A stretch of DNA of 64,000 nucleotides from Paragordius varius (lineage: Eukaryota > Nematomorpha). Where the stretch lies: NCBI GenBank assembly GCA_964247055.1, contig OZ176059.1, forward strand, positions 1,302,001-1,366,000. Direction: 5' to 3'. The notes under the pieces were generated by a model. That model was not told the origin of the DNA. It made no database searches and worked only from the letters and a program-made list of their open reading frames with translations. The stretch's first letter is position 1. Every line of letters begins with the position of its first letter. A program made the translations under genes and the position numbers. Below are positions 11,716 to 25,574 of this stretch, piece after piece.

Positions 11716-14700
11716 ATGAAGATTGATCAACGAAACTTTTACGATAAAACTTACACCGCTCCTGGCCCTACGTATCACAATGAATCGGCTCATCTCACTA
11801 GTAATGGTACCGTGAATAAAAATCATTTTGAATCACCCCCTCTTAACACAAGTATGGATAGAGGGAATAAATTATCAACACTCAATAATGGTATCTCCAT
11901 TGAAAATGCATATTACCTTAAAAACACATTATCCAATGCACAAAATATGGAGGAATCATCGATTAGCCCAACAGCAAATGGCTATGTTCAACACGCTTCC
12001 CCTGCACAGCGTTCAATCAATAAACCTCTGCATCATCAAACATCAACCAACTATGAACATAAAACGAAGTCACCGATCGAATCTCCTGCCTCCAGCACAT
12101 TCCATACTTATCATAACTCCACAAAAGCTAAATACACCTATGATAAGTTAAATTGTGTAACTTCTTCCACCGAACCCTTTAACAAAACTATAACCGATAA
12201 TATACCAAAAATATTACCTCAAGATAGTGTTTCTTTGCCACATCACTCAATTTCATATAATGATACATATAATGTAAATGATTTTTATTCCCGTCAAAAT
12301 CATAATAATTACCATGAGGACAAAGTATTGCTGCTAGAGAATAATTGTGATCAAAAAATACCTCCACATTTTGATGCAGATGATAATCACGTAAAATATG
12401 GTAATGACGGCAGACGATTACCACCAACAAAGTACAAAAAAGATGGTGATTTTGGCCGAAACAACCGTACTCATAATACTTCATCCCTTCCGCTACCCAA
12501 CAATGGTTATTTCGATTCTCAAAAGGGTCGAATGAAATACAATAAATTACCCCAAGACCCCGGTTTATGTAATCTCTACCTATTTCATTTGTTGGGTATG
12601 TTAACATGTTTGTATGAAACGTTAGTACTGTGCTCCAAACACTTTATTTTCCGTACGTTTAAATTGTTGTGTTGCGTATTGTGCATAAAACATGCTTGCT
12701 TCATATCCGTTACGGGGTTATGCCTGGGTACGCTTGGTGGTATGATGTTTGGGATTTACTTTGACATGTGCTCCACCAAACTAAACAACTATGATTTCTT
12801 AGCCAACACATATCTTGGCACGGATACCATGGATGGTAGAACCGGTCTAGTTTATCGATCGTTGGGTTGGGAAGCCCTCAAATCTTTGGGTGATAGGATG
12901 GGTGTACCATTCAATCTTGTGGGAGCTGGAACTAACAACATGCCTTATGTGTACCACTCATTGCAAGACGATGTTAATTATCAGCCCCGTGTTATTTCAG
13001 GAGTCACCCAAAAATCGGATAAACCTGCGGGATCCATAAAAATTGTTCGGCCCTATTTTTTGGCCAGTGAACTTGGGATCAAGGCTAAAACTGCCTTAAT
13101 ATTGATTGCACACAATGAAAAAGATTACCTAAATACCACCACCGTGAATCATGGAAATAAAGGAAATCTAGACACTGATAAAAGTGAATCCCATTTAACT
13201 AATTTATTGCTCCAAATATCACAATTAGAGAAAAGTCTCAAATGGCAGTTTACAGCACTGAGTTCGGCCAAACCATTTTACTCAAACGATGATTTCAGAT
13301 CAGGCGAAGCTTTTATGAATATGGTGGATGGGACATTTATCTTTCACAATAGTGATGAAACGTTTGCTGACATTTTGGTATCACGAAAACTTAACGCAGC
13401 CAATAGCAATAATGCACCCGTTATTGGTAAAATTTTATGTTTTATACGTGCATCACATACGGAAATTGAAACAACTCTACGGTATTACTATCCCCATTTA
13501 TTACCACTCTTGATTCAGCCACCATCCTCCGAGATGGACATTGTTGGCGATGTTGGTAATGATGCCGATGATGACATGCATCGTCATGACAACCATAATA
13601 TGGCCCGTAAAAAACGGCAACTTATCCCCGCCGGTTTCAATAACCAAAATGGTGTGGTAGATGGTGATGATGACAGTAGTATGGCGGGCGATTCACGCCG
13701 AAAAAGCAGTTCTGAGCCCGAAGCGAATCGTATGATCCGAAAATTTGTACGCATTATTGCACTCGATGTTACAAATGATCGGGAATATGTTTCGGCCCTC
13801 ATAAACAGTTTTGTCGATAATTACGTGGCTGATTATGAGTCCGTTTTTATGATACGGACCCCGGGTACTTTTATACGCCTTTCGAAATTCATTGAACACG
13901 TTCAAAGTTTTAGCTATGGTCAAGATCTTTTTGTCGGTGTACCATATAATAATAACCCTGATATTGCCAACAAAATTAGCCTTACTCCCGACCCCAACAA
14001 TGGCGACAATGCTGTGGGAGGAGCGACGACGTGGGAAGGTAATAATTTGTATATTTATATTTTAATACAATCACCGACAAATCTGGTGAGCGGTTGATTA
14101 ACATCTCATATTATTTATTTTGCTGGTTAATAATAGAATGCTATGTTTTAAGCTTATAATTATTCATGATTAACTGAGCAGATGAAAGATTATGTTAATT
14201 TTAATACAAAATGAGACATTCCACCCCATTATATGTTAGAGTTTATATATTTAAAAATCACGACCTTCATTGTAACCTTTTTTAAAAGTTGCGTTGCTTA
14301 TATTCTTCATACTTACACAATCCCTTATTTCCAGCAACATTTTAATTTCGTAACCCAAGGCCATATCTTTAGCGTAAAAACACATTTTTAATTTTGAAAA
14401 GGGCAAAATATGTATTACGTTTGTTGTAATGCATTACACATAAATTTTTCAAAGTCGTTCTTCAAGATATTATATCATTTGTACATCAAGAGTGTCTTTT
14501 AAATTCAAGTTGATCCTTTAAAAACAAAAAAGTGTTTAGGGACCAACTTGAAGTGTTCAAAATGGTATGTAAACATTTAGGCAGTGGCATAGCGAGCTTT
14601 TGCATTTCTCATTGCAATAGTTTTGATAACGCCCCAACTCCTTGGTGCTATTTTTGGCACCCCTAATAGGGATATATATATATATATATATATATCCCTT

Positions 14701-17700
14701 TTACCTTTCTTACTATATTCATTCTTGCACGTCGCAAATTATTAATTGTCCTATAAAATTAGTTTTAATTACTGGTTTCGCATAATCTTTTCATTACCGG
14801 CTTAAACGTAGCCATTATAATCGCGACAATTGACTCATTCATAGTTAATATTGTTTTGGTTATGCTAGCTTATTTTATTAAACCGCAATAATTTACCTAG
14901 AAAACACATGTCTAAAATTTTATTATGTTCAGTAATCGATGTTGCACTTTACATGTTTAAATTATTTGTGCTTTGGAATATTCTACCTTTTTTCTTTTGG
15001 CATGGATATTGTTTTAATATTCCCTTGTTCGGCTTTTATTTACCTAAGTGAAAAAACTAATAATATTATTTGACTATAATCAGAAATTTGTAAACTCCTA
15101 TCTAAGGATTAAATAAATTTTTTTAATAATAAGACTTTTTCACCCAAACGCAAAATTTTTACCATGAGAATCCACGTTCAAAGCTTTTAATAGAATTTTA
15201 CCTTGATTTCAGGTATATTAACATTCTTTATATTAGTTTTCGGCTATTTTTTAAGAAATATACAACTATACTATTTTTGTCAAAAGAGCAACACCTTTCC
15301 AACCAAACGCAATATTCCTTTAAGCACACAAATAAAAAAAGTTTTGAGTTTATTTGAAAAAATGTGCTTTTGGTTGAAAAAGTGTTGCATGTTTGACTGA
15401 AAAATGGTATATTACTTTAATCTGAGTCTGATCGGATATAGATTATATGTATATGAATAATATTGTATTTTTTACAAAAAATTGGTTTACACTCGAATCA
15501 TATCAAAACTCTCATTAAAACATATTATTATAAAAACACATTCATTGTTTTTCTTTGTAGTTTTTTGACAAAAAGATTAATATTTTCTTGTACAAAAAAG
15601 GGATTTTACCATTTAATATTGCCTGACATATATGTGTATTTATATATATAATTTTTTGGAAAGAGTGAACAAATTTAATTTTTTTTTCATTTAATTAAAA
15701 TCATTTATATGGAGACTTATGAAAATGGACTTTAAATTTTAACTGGGTTTGGCATTACTATATAATTGAAACCGTATATTTGACAATTTTAAGGTATCTA
15801 TACTTCACGACTTATTACTTAAACCAGTGTAGTAATTTAATGGTTACATTTTCTCAGAATCAGTTCTAAATTCGCTATAGGCGAAATAAATCGGTTAGAA
15901 TTTCCAAATTCGCTATAGGCGAAATAAATCGGTTAGAATTTCCCAAAACCGTTTGAGAAAGAATTTCGGCATCTTTTCCATTTGTTAATATCTATCAAGA
16001 GAAGGGATTAATAAAAAAAAATTTTTTAATGCAATTTGTATGCGTTTTTTTCCTTTTTGCTCTTACTATTATAGATCATGCAAAAATCCGAATAAATTTT
16101 TTATAATATGCAAGTTTGTAAACCTGTGTTTTTTTATGATGTGTAACAGATTATTGTTCACTTGATGCCGGTTTCCTCCTTGGTCAACATGAACTTATAG
16201 CTGTACACAATAACCTTGAATCCTGCCTTGACGATATTAAAATGTTGGAAAAGATTGCACCTCAACAACAATTTCAACACCTACTTGGGACGTGTATATC
16301 ACAAATTTTACAGAAACGTTGTACTCAACACTTAAATGTATGTGTATATATATATTTATACCATTTTCAGTTCATATTCACCCTCGAACAATTCAAATTC
16401 ACCCTTGAACAATTCAAATTCACCCTCAAATAAAATATATATGTTTTTTAAGATTAAAAATTATCTATATTTTATATATTTTTTAAAAATAAAAATTTTG
16501 TTTTAAATTAAAATAATACTGAAAAAATAATAAATTATACCATAAACATATATTTTATATTAATAACGAGTTATATTAGTTCGAAACCACATAATTTATT
16601 TTTAGGGTGAATTTGAATTGTTTGAGGGTGAGTTTGAATTGTTCAAGGGTGAATTTGAACTGTAAATGGTATATATACAAAATTTATAAAGTATTCACTT
16701 TTATGCTAGCCTATTCACACATTATTATAGTTGGTCGATTTTGGTAATACGGAATGGTTGAAATTAAACAACTATTTCCCATCTCGTGCAACATTAAATA
16801 TCTTTATTTAATTGGGGACATAATTTATTTTTTATCACACGCTACTGTACTACCGAATGGCCAACAATAATGTGAATAAGCAAGCTCAAATGTGCATAAT
16901 GTATGTAATTAAACATCATAAACCAAATTAATGTTAAGTATGTGAGACAAAAAATGTTTAATTGATACTACCATTTGCTAATTATCATATATGTGTGTGT
17001 TTTATGTATTGTAGTTAAAAGCGATATAAATTATATGTACAGTCCAAGAGACTGTAAATATCATGTTGGGTTAGTAGTGATAAATAGGCATATTATGTAT
17101 TGTCCATGAATTTTTTAATTTGATGTGGGCAATTACAGTAGCGTATGTGACTTAAGAAAATTTGTCCATAATTATTACATAAAATTATTGTTGAAACATA
17201 GGGAAAAAGTTATTTAATTTCAATCATTTGTGTTTGTAGCCAAACGCTTCGGTTGCTTAAGCCATACCCATATGAACGTCTATAGATACTATACCGTGTA
17301 TTTGGATTTTTTTTTAGCTAATTTTTAATATGCATCTAAAATTTAAATTATAAAGACAAAACTTAACTAAAAGACTAATGTTTTCAAATAGAGAAAACAA
17401 TATATTTCAGTTCTTGATTTTATTTATATTATTTAAAAATGATTCGTGAATAATATAAATTTGATTGTGTTACTAATGTACATCTTTATTACTTATTACG
17501 TAACACCAAACGATAAGTTAGATTAAAAAATATGTTTGAAATAATGATGTAAAAATGTATTAGTTTTTACAAATCGGCAATATTTTTAAAAAATTTTTAA
17601 CAATATTAACTTTTATACCCTACATACATACATACATAGGGAATTTTATATCAAACCATGCCATATACCATGGAATTGCAAGATACGCTCGATAAATTTT

Positions 17701-20700
17701 TGTTTCAAGATTCAAATGTTACATCTTCCAATTATACATCCAATGCAACAAACGATAATTTTGGCTTATTGGCTCAATTGAATCAATCATTAACCATTTA
17801 TGGTTTGGAGAAATTATTAAACGACAATATACAAAATGTCTCATATTTACCCAATAACAGCAACGGGAATAATGAAGTTAATATATATTTATACTTATAT
17901 ATACCATTTACACTACCCTAAATATATAATGTGTTTTTTAAAATTAAAAATTACCTATTTTTGTTAAAAAATAAAAAAATCTTGAAAAAATAATAAATAT
18001 GCCATAAAGATATATTTTATATTAATAATGAGTTATATTAGCCCAAAATATAATTTATTTTTAGGGTGAATTTAAATTGTACAAAGGTTAATTTGAATTG
18101 AAATGGTATATATAGTACGTGTAAGCATCAACATCGCTAATTTTTCCATTCATTATTGCCAGATAGCATATTAAGCAAGGGCAATTTAATTGGTCTACAG
18201 TTATTTTTTAACTTTTCATTGCTAGCCATATTTCCCTTTGCTTTATATGCTATCTGGCACTAATGAATGAAAAACTAGCAATGTATGTATATACTCATAC
18301 TGTATATACACATATACATTTTTACATGATAACAGTAATCTAATTTCTATATTATTTTTTAGGCGGCATAACTCTTTATAATTAATTACCCTTGTGTAAA
18401 AACTATGTTGTAGCATCAATACTCCTATTTTACAAAATTAATTTCTGTGTATTTTCATTTAAAAAAATGGATTCTATATTCCTCTTTCTTGCTCATCAAT
18501 CCTAAAATATTTGTATACACTATAACCATTTTTTAATGTAATTTTTTAATTATAAAAAACCTTACTTATATTTACATTTTTATGAATACTATTGTGTTTT
18601 TTTAGGTTTCAACTACCCAAGAAGAGTATGCACTAAATCATGCTTATACATCCCTGCAACACTATTTTACCCTAGTGGATTTGGATGAGATTGAAATGAA
18701 TATGAATGCTTTGACGACCGAATTGGACAATATAGCGCCCCAAGTTATGACCGATAATAAAGGTTAAAATTTACTAACTTAAACAATAATCATACCTTAT
18801 TACCCAAAATATTTCTTTAGAGGTGTGTATAAATATTGATATCTATTTAAAGTTTGTGCGAAAAAATACATGAGTCACATTATCTTTATCGTGACCCTTG
18901 TTAATTTTCTTTGATTAATCAATCATAATTATAGAAAAAGGACCCTATTCAAAAAGCGAAAAAAATGCATGATGATTAGCATGCTCCAATTATAATTTAT
19001 AGTTAGAGTAGGCAATGTTCAATTAAATGAACTCATAATGAGGGATGGGGGGGGGTCATTTCAAGAGTCTAGTTTTTAATTTGCTCATGCTTGTGAGAAG
19101 GGTACAAACAGTATATTTCAAAGATAAATGTTAAAAGGTGTACATACGGTTTTTCACATACAACTAATATAGATGGACTTTTTTGAAAAACAAAACAGTT
19201 GCGACATTGTCATTTTTAATTTCATATTATCTTATTAGATGTTTTCTTTGCGTACGGTGTTAAGGCCCGTAGCAAACCTCGCAATCATTTTGATATTATG
19301 AATTGGATGTACTTTAATTTAAGCCACGTTTTCTTACCAACCGAAGTTACCTCGATTGCAGAGCTTACAGCCAACGAAAAGTTGGATGTAACTCAAGTGG
19401 TTGAATATGGCATTCAACAATTTACACAAAAGTATCCAAGGTATGTCTTTAAAATTGTTATCGCCGTTATAATGACAATTTTAGGGTGTCTATGCATTTA
19501 AATTAAATATTTTGTCCTTTTTAATGGAGTTTCATGGACTTAAGATAAACCTTTTCTCAGCTTAAAAGTACATCACCTTAAAATATTTTGGAGATAAATA
19601 TATTTTTAAATGCTTGAGCGAAATTGGCATTTAATATTCAATTAGCTTAGCTCATTCAATCATAATAATTATATCATATGATTACGTATAATTAAATTAA
19701 ATCAAATCTTCTTATGTAATTTTATCCAGTTTATCATTTTTACGGCTCGTTAATGGTTACAAATTGGTTGACACGTCCCGCGGTTCCGAATACATTTTAG
19801 ATTTTGATTTCCTTCATGTATCAGCAGCAGGACCGCCATCACCCACGCTCTCAGCTCATGATGGAGGGCATTATTTATCCCCTGCTGCTGCCGCCGCTCT
19901 AAACTCGTTTGACAATAGAAAAAATGTAAGCAGTCTTATTGATAATTATCTCGGACTTGCCGCGTCTTCCTTGACGACGACGCCGATTACGGCCCAATCA
20001 CCCATGGTAAGTATAGTGTCTAAAAGGTGTCACATCCTTAAACCGTTGGGTCAACCCATAGTCACGTACCTTAATGCGGAAACCGCTATAAATTATGTAA
20101 AACCGCCAGTGAGCTACACTAAATTAGCGGCACCCGGTCCAAACCGTAAACGTCGCGACACAAAGGAGCTTGCTGCTGGCGGTGGTGACAAAGATTTACC
20201 CGACAATAGTAGGGATGCCAAGGCACCACCTAACACTATATCGCCACCAACAACATCAGTTACGAATGGTAATGTTTCATTACAAAACAATAGCAGTAAT
20301 CGTAATACGACGATAAATGTAACAAACAGTAACAACAAAATACAAAAACCTGAGGCTAAAGTTCCTATCGTGAATGAAAACGACCTTGAAAATGACAATG
20401 ATGATAATCAGGATGAAAATCAGGATGAGGATGACGCGGATATGTTAACTGCTACCATGATTAACCGAACACCCATCGTTATTCGTTACATTGTTACACC
20501 CGTGATGGCACGTGACTGTCCAGGGGCTGCTTTAGCTGCCCTACGGGCTTACACCTCGGACGATACTGCACATGCGCACACCACCATCCATAACATTGAT
20601 AATGTACGTCTCTTGCTTGTTATGGTCGTTGTGAATCCCTTGCTCAGCTCATCACTATCAGCTGCATCAGCTGTTTTGAAACAATGGGGTCAGACCGTAC

Positions 20701-23700
20701 CCCACATGCCTTCTCTAACGGACCAGCAGCTGTCTTCGCTGGCTAAAACCTACGTCAACATCCAATCCCAACGCCATGAAGTGGTACGGAACGAAGCGAT
20801 CGCCTTGAAAAAATCTGGGGCTGTTCCCAACTTAGGTTGGTTTACCCTTACACTCCCGGCTACGCTTAACCCTAATGTCATTTCTGCCACCACAGATGGC
20901 AATAATATGAGTCGAACTCTGCCTAAATGGATGCAGGAAATTTTGGCCCTAAATGTGTCCACCCTTTCAGATACTGCGACAGCGACCACAACACTAAACA
21001 CAAAGTTGAGTCAACAGGCACAAGATCGATTACTTGACCTGTTTGTCTACAATGGGAGTATATCGATTAAATTGATGGATTTGTTTGCCGCAAAGATTGT
21101 TAAGAAATTTGGTGATGACAGGTATATTATTTATCTAAAAAAATATAAAAATGTAAATTGTTCGCCTAACTCAAATGTTTTTCTCAAGTGGGGAATTTTT
21201 TTGCAATTTTAAACTATTGAGATAAAAAAGTGTTCATTACCTGAAATTGTTATTTAAGCCAATTTTTTTATTTTTTTCACCTATCCAATTTTACTAGGAG
21301 ATAAAAATTTTAGTTGTAGATTAAATTAATTAATGTGTATACAAAAATAAACATAAATATATATATATATATATATATTTTAATTATTTTCCCATTTTTT
21401 TTATCTGTTTAGATATCCTAATAAACAACCTTCCTCAACATTAAACACAAATGGTGGGGGTGAGGACGATCCCGAAACCACCAAAACATATGATGTCAAC
21501 CTAGTAACATATGTTTCCGTGAATGCTCGAATAATTGCGGACCCATACTTTGCCTTAGCCAGGCTCAATGCACGACGGGGTAGACAAGTCTGTTTCCCTA
21601 TACCATATCAAAGGTATGGATGTTGGTTTTTTTGTCCTTTTGTATATTTATTAACACAATTATGAGATATTTCATATAAAACAAGAAAATTAATCATAAT
21701 TTAAAATGTTTCGAAATATCTCAAAATTACAACATTATATAACACCAAAAGTTTATGCATTCAAAAAGAATTATAGATAAGAGATGGGCCATGAATTATA
21801 ACTAATGGGTATTTAATAAAATTATAAAAAAACCTAAAAATTAAAAGACATCCATAAATTTTACAACCTATATTTTTATCCAACCTAAATGATTACAGTT
21901 GTGAAAAATTCGTTATGCTTTTCGCAATTTAAAACGATAGGTGATTGAGATTTACAAATATGGTTGGCTGCTTTATATAAAAAAATTAGTCTTTTATCTA
22001 GCTATTCGTCTATATATGTCTTTCGTTTTTAGATATGATCCATCTGTTGCTAAACCAACGTATGAAGGACATGATACGACGTATCGTTATCAAATACACG
22101 AACTTAAAACTAGCTTAGGTCATTATGATACCGCTAATTGGGGTGTTTCCCTTTTTTATCTTTCCGACTATTTAGATGCCAGAGAAGCCATCTATAGCTA
22201 TTACAGTACAGCTGATCCGAATACAGCAATTTTCGATGATTTCGGTTTAGGTATGTTGTTTTTTTCAAATACTAACCGTTTTCACACAGCAATAGTATGG
22301 GTAAAATATATATTGCTATTTGTCGTTTTTCAGTTCTCATTATGTATTATCGCTACCTGTAGATTGTTTGTTACATGCATAGTAAAGAGAAATGTTATTG
22401 GCCATAGAATGGTTGTTTAATTTACTAAAAAAAATGTTTTTATACGTCTCTCTCCTTGCTCTTAATCAATAATATATAGAGGTGTAGGTAGCTCTTTACT
22501 ATTAACATTAGCAATGTAATTTTAGTTATATTCTGTTGTATATAACAAAGAAAAAATGTGGTATGGTAATATACTATACCATTATAATGGTAAATGACGG
22601 ATTGATTATGTTTTGTAATAACAGTTGTTGTAAAATCCGTATTATAATATAATAATCGAAATTTAAATAGAAAATTAATTGAAAGGTAATTAATTATAAA
22701 GAGAAATATTACAATATACCATGCCATTCATTATATTCCTTTTTTTCTCTTCTTTCTTTCATAAACACACAGCGCCCTTAAAAGTACCCTGGATGAATGT
22801 TGATGAAAATAATAATACCATCACCGCCTCAAAAATAAATGTAGATTCTATTAACACGCAAGAAGAACCAAGTGTTGAATGGGACATTGCTGAACTCTTT
22901 ATACATTATGCCAATCTTGTTGAACGCCAGTCCTTAGCTAACGATTATAAACTTAATAATGAGATGGCGGATCCTTCACAAATCCATTTAGCACCGGAAA
23001 CTATGGTATTTTTAGCAATATATCAAAAAATCACCCTTGAACAATTTAAATATGTGTTTTCGGGCAACTATAATAACTCAAAATTAATTTTAAATATATT
23101 TTTACGACATACTTTAATATTGTATTTTCAGCATTATATTAAATTTAAACAGAATTATATATTTTAAAAATATTATAAAATAAAGAGGTAATATTTATCC
23201 TTAAAAGATACATAACTTATTTAGGGTGAATTTAAACTGTAAATGGTATAATATGTATATGTGTGTGTGTGTGTCTGCGTTTAAAATATGAAATAACGTT
23301 TTAAATTAGGGATATCTAACACGCGATTCTTTGAAATATGGGTGTGCGACACGGAAATTTTTAAAAATTGCAAAAATATGCCACACAAAATCCTAGCACA
23401 ATTGATATTTCTTTACCAATTTCTTAGTATCTCTATAATTCTTAAAAATAATTGTAAAATTGTATTTGCATTGTACAATCTTTTATATGTGAAATCTAAT
23501 AGAATATTTATTAGTGGTCATTTTTTCAAATACATCCGTTTGATTTTTTGAGTCGAAAATGCGGCCCCTTAAGCCATTTGTATTGAACACCCCTGTTTTA
23601 AATGATATAAATGTTCTTGAAATATTTTATATTGATATATAAAAGGCAATATTGGACATCTATAGTTTTGATAAATTCTATGTGATATATGTATTTTTAA

Positions 23701-24318
23701 TCATTTTAATCTATTATTTATTTTTAACCAAAATTTAAAGATAATATGAGGTGTTAAATGCCGTAGAAACATTTTTTATAGCCAGGATTATGGAAGATTT
23801 TACCAAATGACAATAAAATTTACGATTATAAAGACAAACTCAAATAATTATTAAAAAAGGCGAATTGGTTTAAAAAGCGGGCCATACATTTTTAAATCCA
23901 TTTCATTTACTATTTTTTTCCTGTGAATCAATTTTTACTGTGTAGTTTTATATATACTCTATCAAATTTTTTTGTATTTATATATGTGTAGAACATAATG
24001 TCACAAGCCAGGCCATTCGAAATTTTTCGTTATGTTGATCCCAACATTATACTGGAGTTTGATGCTTGGCAACTTATGAATTGTCCTACACTCCCTTATT
24101 ATTATTTAAATTCGTCTACTTATGAAAATGGTACAGACGACACGCCTGTAATAAGTTATCCATTTGCCATGACTTATTCGCAATGTCTTAATCGGGCTTA
24201 CAATAATGTGGGCACAAATGTACACATGGCCTTTAAAATATTTGAAAGTCGATTAGATATAAATATGAGCCAATACGAAACTATAGTACGTAAGGATAGA
24301 CATCGACGATATGGATGA
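11716..24318 (+). CDS. CHPF: Chondroitin polymerizing factor (CHPF-type chondroitin synthase subunit), 10 exons
   Basis: Exons: 11716-14038, 16150-16337, 17640-17876, 18606-18762, 19239-19440, 19730-21121, 21413-21613, 22033-22250, 22773-23005, 23992-24318. All joins keep phase, giving 1825 residues. The ATG lies just after a TTTTCACAG acceptor and an in-frame TAA, so a 5'UTR intron is likely. Type II Golgi protein: membrane anchor about 324-347, then two glycosyltransferase-like domains. CHPF hallmarks in order: FIRLSKFIEHVQSF...GQDLFVGVP, DYCSLDAGFLLG, LLGTCISQILQKRCT, DIMNWMYFNLSHVF, LVNGYKLVDTSRGSEY, FYLSDYLDAREAIY and FEIFRYVDPNIILEF near the C-terminus. The family acts with CHSY proteins to build the GlcA-GalNAc chain. 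DxD metal-binding motifs are absent where CHSY has them, as in other CHPFs. It is more than twice the usual length of about 770, because of a 320-residue cytosolic N-terminus and Asn/Asp-rich inserts around 605-665 and 1150-1240. Confidence 0.9.
14471..14568. mobile_element. F3 MITE, minimal copy a (CHPF intron 1)
   Basis: Begins TATATCATTTGTACATCAAG and ends AAGTGTTCAAAATGGTATGT. Both ends match the F3 termini (TATACCATTTGCACTTCAAG and its inverse), with only about 20 bp between the arms. It is a solo pair of terminal repeats. Confidence 0.6.
14668..14702. repeat. (TA)n microsatellite with palindromic borders
   Basis: AGGGATATATA...TATATCCCTT: a TA run bounded by GGG and CCC so that the whole tract is palindromic. 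It lies in CHPF intron 1. Confidence 0.75.
15868..15943. repeat. 38-bp tandem duplication (CHPF intron 1)
   Basis: Two consecutive near-identical 38-bp units, each beginning AAATTCGCTATAGGCGAAAT and ending GGTTAGAATTTCC. Each unit contains the hairpin TTCGC-TATAG-GCGAA. Confidence 0.85.
16357..16673. mobile_element. F2 MITE, copy a (CHPF intron 2)
   Basis: The left end TATACCATTTTCAGTTCA is followed by two 21-bp units of the form TTCAAATTCACCC(T/C)(T/C)GAACAA and a partial third. The right end has inverted units ending GAATTTGAACTGTAAATGGT. About 317 bp, non-coding. It starts 19 nt inside the intron after the exon 2 donor, so read-through translation of exon 2 runs straight into the terminal repeat. 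Confidence 0.85.
17900..18111. mobile_element. F2 MITE, copy b (CHPF intron 3)
   Basis: Left end TATACCATTTACACTACCCTA, right end AGGTTAATTTGAATTGAAATGGTATA. Shorter (about 212 bp) and with degenerate units. It begins 23 nt after the exon 3 donor at 17877. Confidence 0.75.
18132..18283. repeat. Fold-back element (CHPF intron 3)
   Basis: The left arm CATCGCTAATTTTTCCATTC...GCCAGATAGCATAT is matched by the inverted right arm ATATGCTATCTGGCACTAAT...AAACTAGCAATG, giving arms of about 55 bp. The right arm and its flank (ATGTA...TACTCATACTGTATA) recur at about 52930-52995, so this is a dispersed family. Confidence 0.7.
23028..23250. mobile_element. F2 MITE, degenerate copy c (CHPF intron 9)
   Basis: The left side retains one unit (TCACCCTTGAACAATTTAAA). 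The right end is AGGGTGAATTTAAACTGTAA then ATGGTATA. It begins about 22 nt after the exon 9 donor at 23006. The outermost left TATACC is no longer clear. Confidence 0.65.
23307..23598. mobile_element. hAT-type MITE (F6), copy b (CHPF intron 9)
   Basis: The right end ATTGAACACCCCTGTTTTAA is the inverse of a CAGGGGTGTTCAAT hAT end, preceded by ATGCGGCCCCTTAAGCC. The left end is degenerate (GGGATATCTAACACGCG). The interior resembles the copies at 31943-32215 and 49687-49978. Confidence 0.6.
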
Positions 24319-25574
24319 AAAGATAACGTATATATGAGGTTTTAAAGGGTTGTTTTACACTTTTTTTAACGCACAAACTTGTATAATAACTAAAAGCCCG
24401 GTTATATATATAAACAATGTCATAAACCGTGTGCATATTTAATTTATAGCGATTTAAAGAACACTTTTAAATTTTAAACCCACTCTTTATATTCTTTAAA
24501 TTAATATTTATATATATTTATACATTTCGAAACCGGTCCCTACAGTTTATTTCTCTTTTGTGATGTGTTTAGGCATTACATTTGATATATAATACCCACT
24601 CTACTAAATATTTCATTCATATCTATAACTATATTAGTCAATTTTTCATATGTTAAGACAACGATGACATTCAATATGTAAATGCAATTTATACCAAAAT
24701 ATATCTATTAATTGTAGTTTCTTTTAAATATATCTAATTATATTTATTCACATTTATTTAAAAGGATGAGAGAGAGATATGTATCATAGTAATTTAATAA
24801 GCATTAAACATTCCCCCCTCCCCACATTGAATTTATATTTTTGATATATATTTTTTCAATTTAATTTTTTATTTAATAAAAAAAGTTTTATTTAATGGTG
24901 CTTAAAATGATTACAAATAGAAACTTTTGTATGATTCCAAAAATTAATATTGAATTAACAAAAACAAATTTATTATGTGGCCGTTGTTATTGGTAAGTTT
25001 CAATACATACATTTCAGGGGTTAGTTAATATGCATTATTTTATACAATACAAATTCAATCAACATGATTTTTTTTCATTGTACCGGTACAAACATATTGT
25101 TATATCTATGATGTTAAAATAATTATAAATATTATTACCCAATGTTTTATATAAATAAAATTTATAATTTTTATCATGTGATAACGTTAATTTTTAATTG
25201 AACGTTTTTTTTCCTGCTATGATCAATCAACACCAAAAATACATGATAATATGGCCAAAAATTAAATTATACTACTTTTTTGAGATGATATGATATTATG
25301 TGTTAAATCAATATTGCATTTTTATGTATGGTTCGTTGATATTTCCTTTTCTTTTAACATAGTTTCAATCTTTTGATTGGATTATTTTCACTTTGCTTTA
25401 GTTTTGAATTTATTATGTTTATTGTTTCCTGTTAAATAAATTTCTAAAATATTTGTTTGACAGTGGGATTTGTTGAAAGGTTGAAATTATTTATTATGTG
25501 TTGTGAATATACTGTCGTGATGTTATATTGGCTTAAAGCCGGGTGTGCCCTCCGAAATATTATGTGCGTTCCGT
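24319..25574. other. CHPF 3' flank and AT-rich intergenic DNA
   Basis: AT-rich sequence downstream of the CHPF stop. The first AATAAA is at 24875-24880, a possible poly(A) signal about 560 bases after the stop. The open frame at 25457-25645 has no ATG start and no recognised content. Confidence 0.45.
24875..24880 (+). promoter_or_regulatory. Possible CHPF poly(A) signal
   Basis: First AATAAA hexamer on the plus strand after the CHPF stop codon. In such AT-rich DNA the hexamer can occur by chance. Confidence 0.3.

Noticed and set aside
12188-12607. 139-codon open frame on the minus strand
   Set aside because: It lies entirely opposite CHPF exon 1, has no homology-like content and arises from the Asn/His-rich codons of the real exon.
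19764-19766. Start of a separate 482-residue protein at 19764
   Set aside because: The codon is TTG. The frame is an internal CHPF exon that begins at 19730 after an AG and joins exon 5 in phase.
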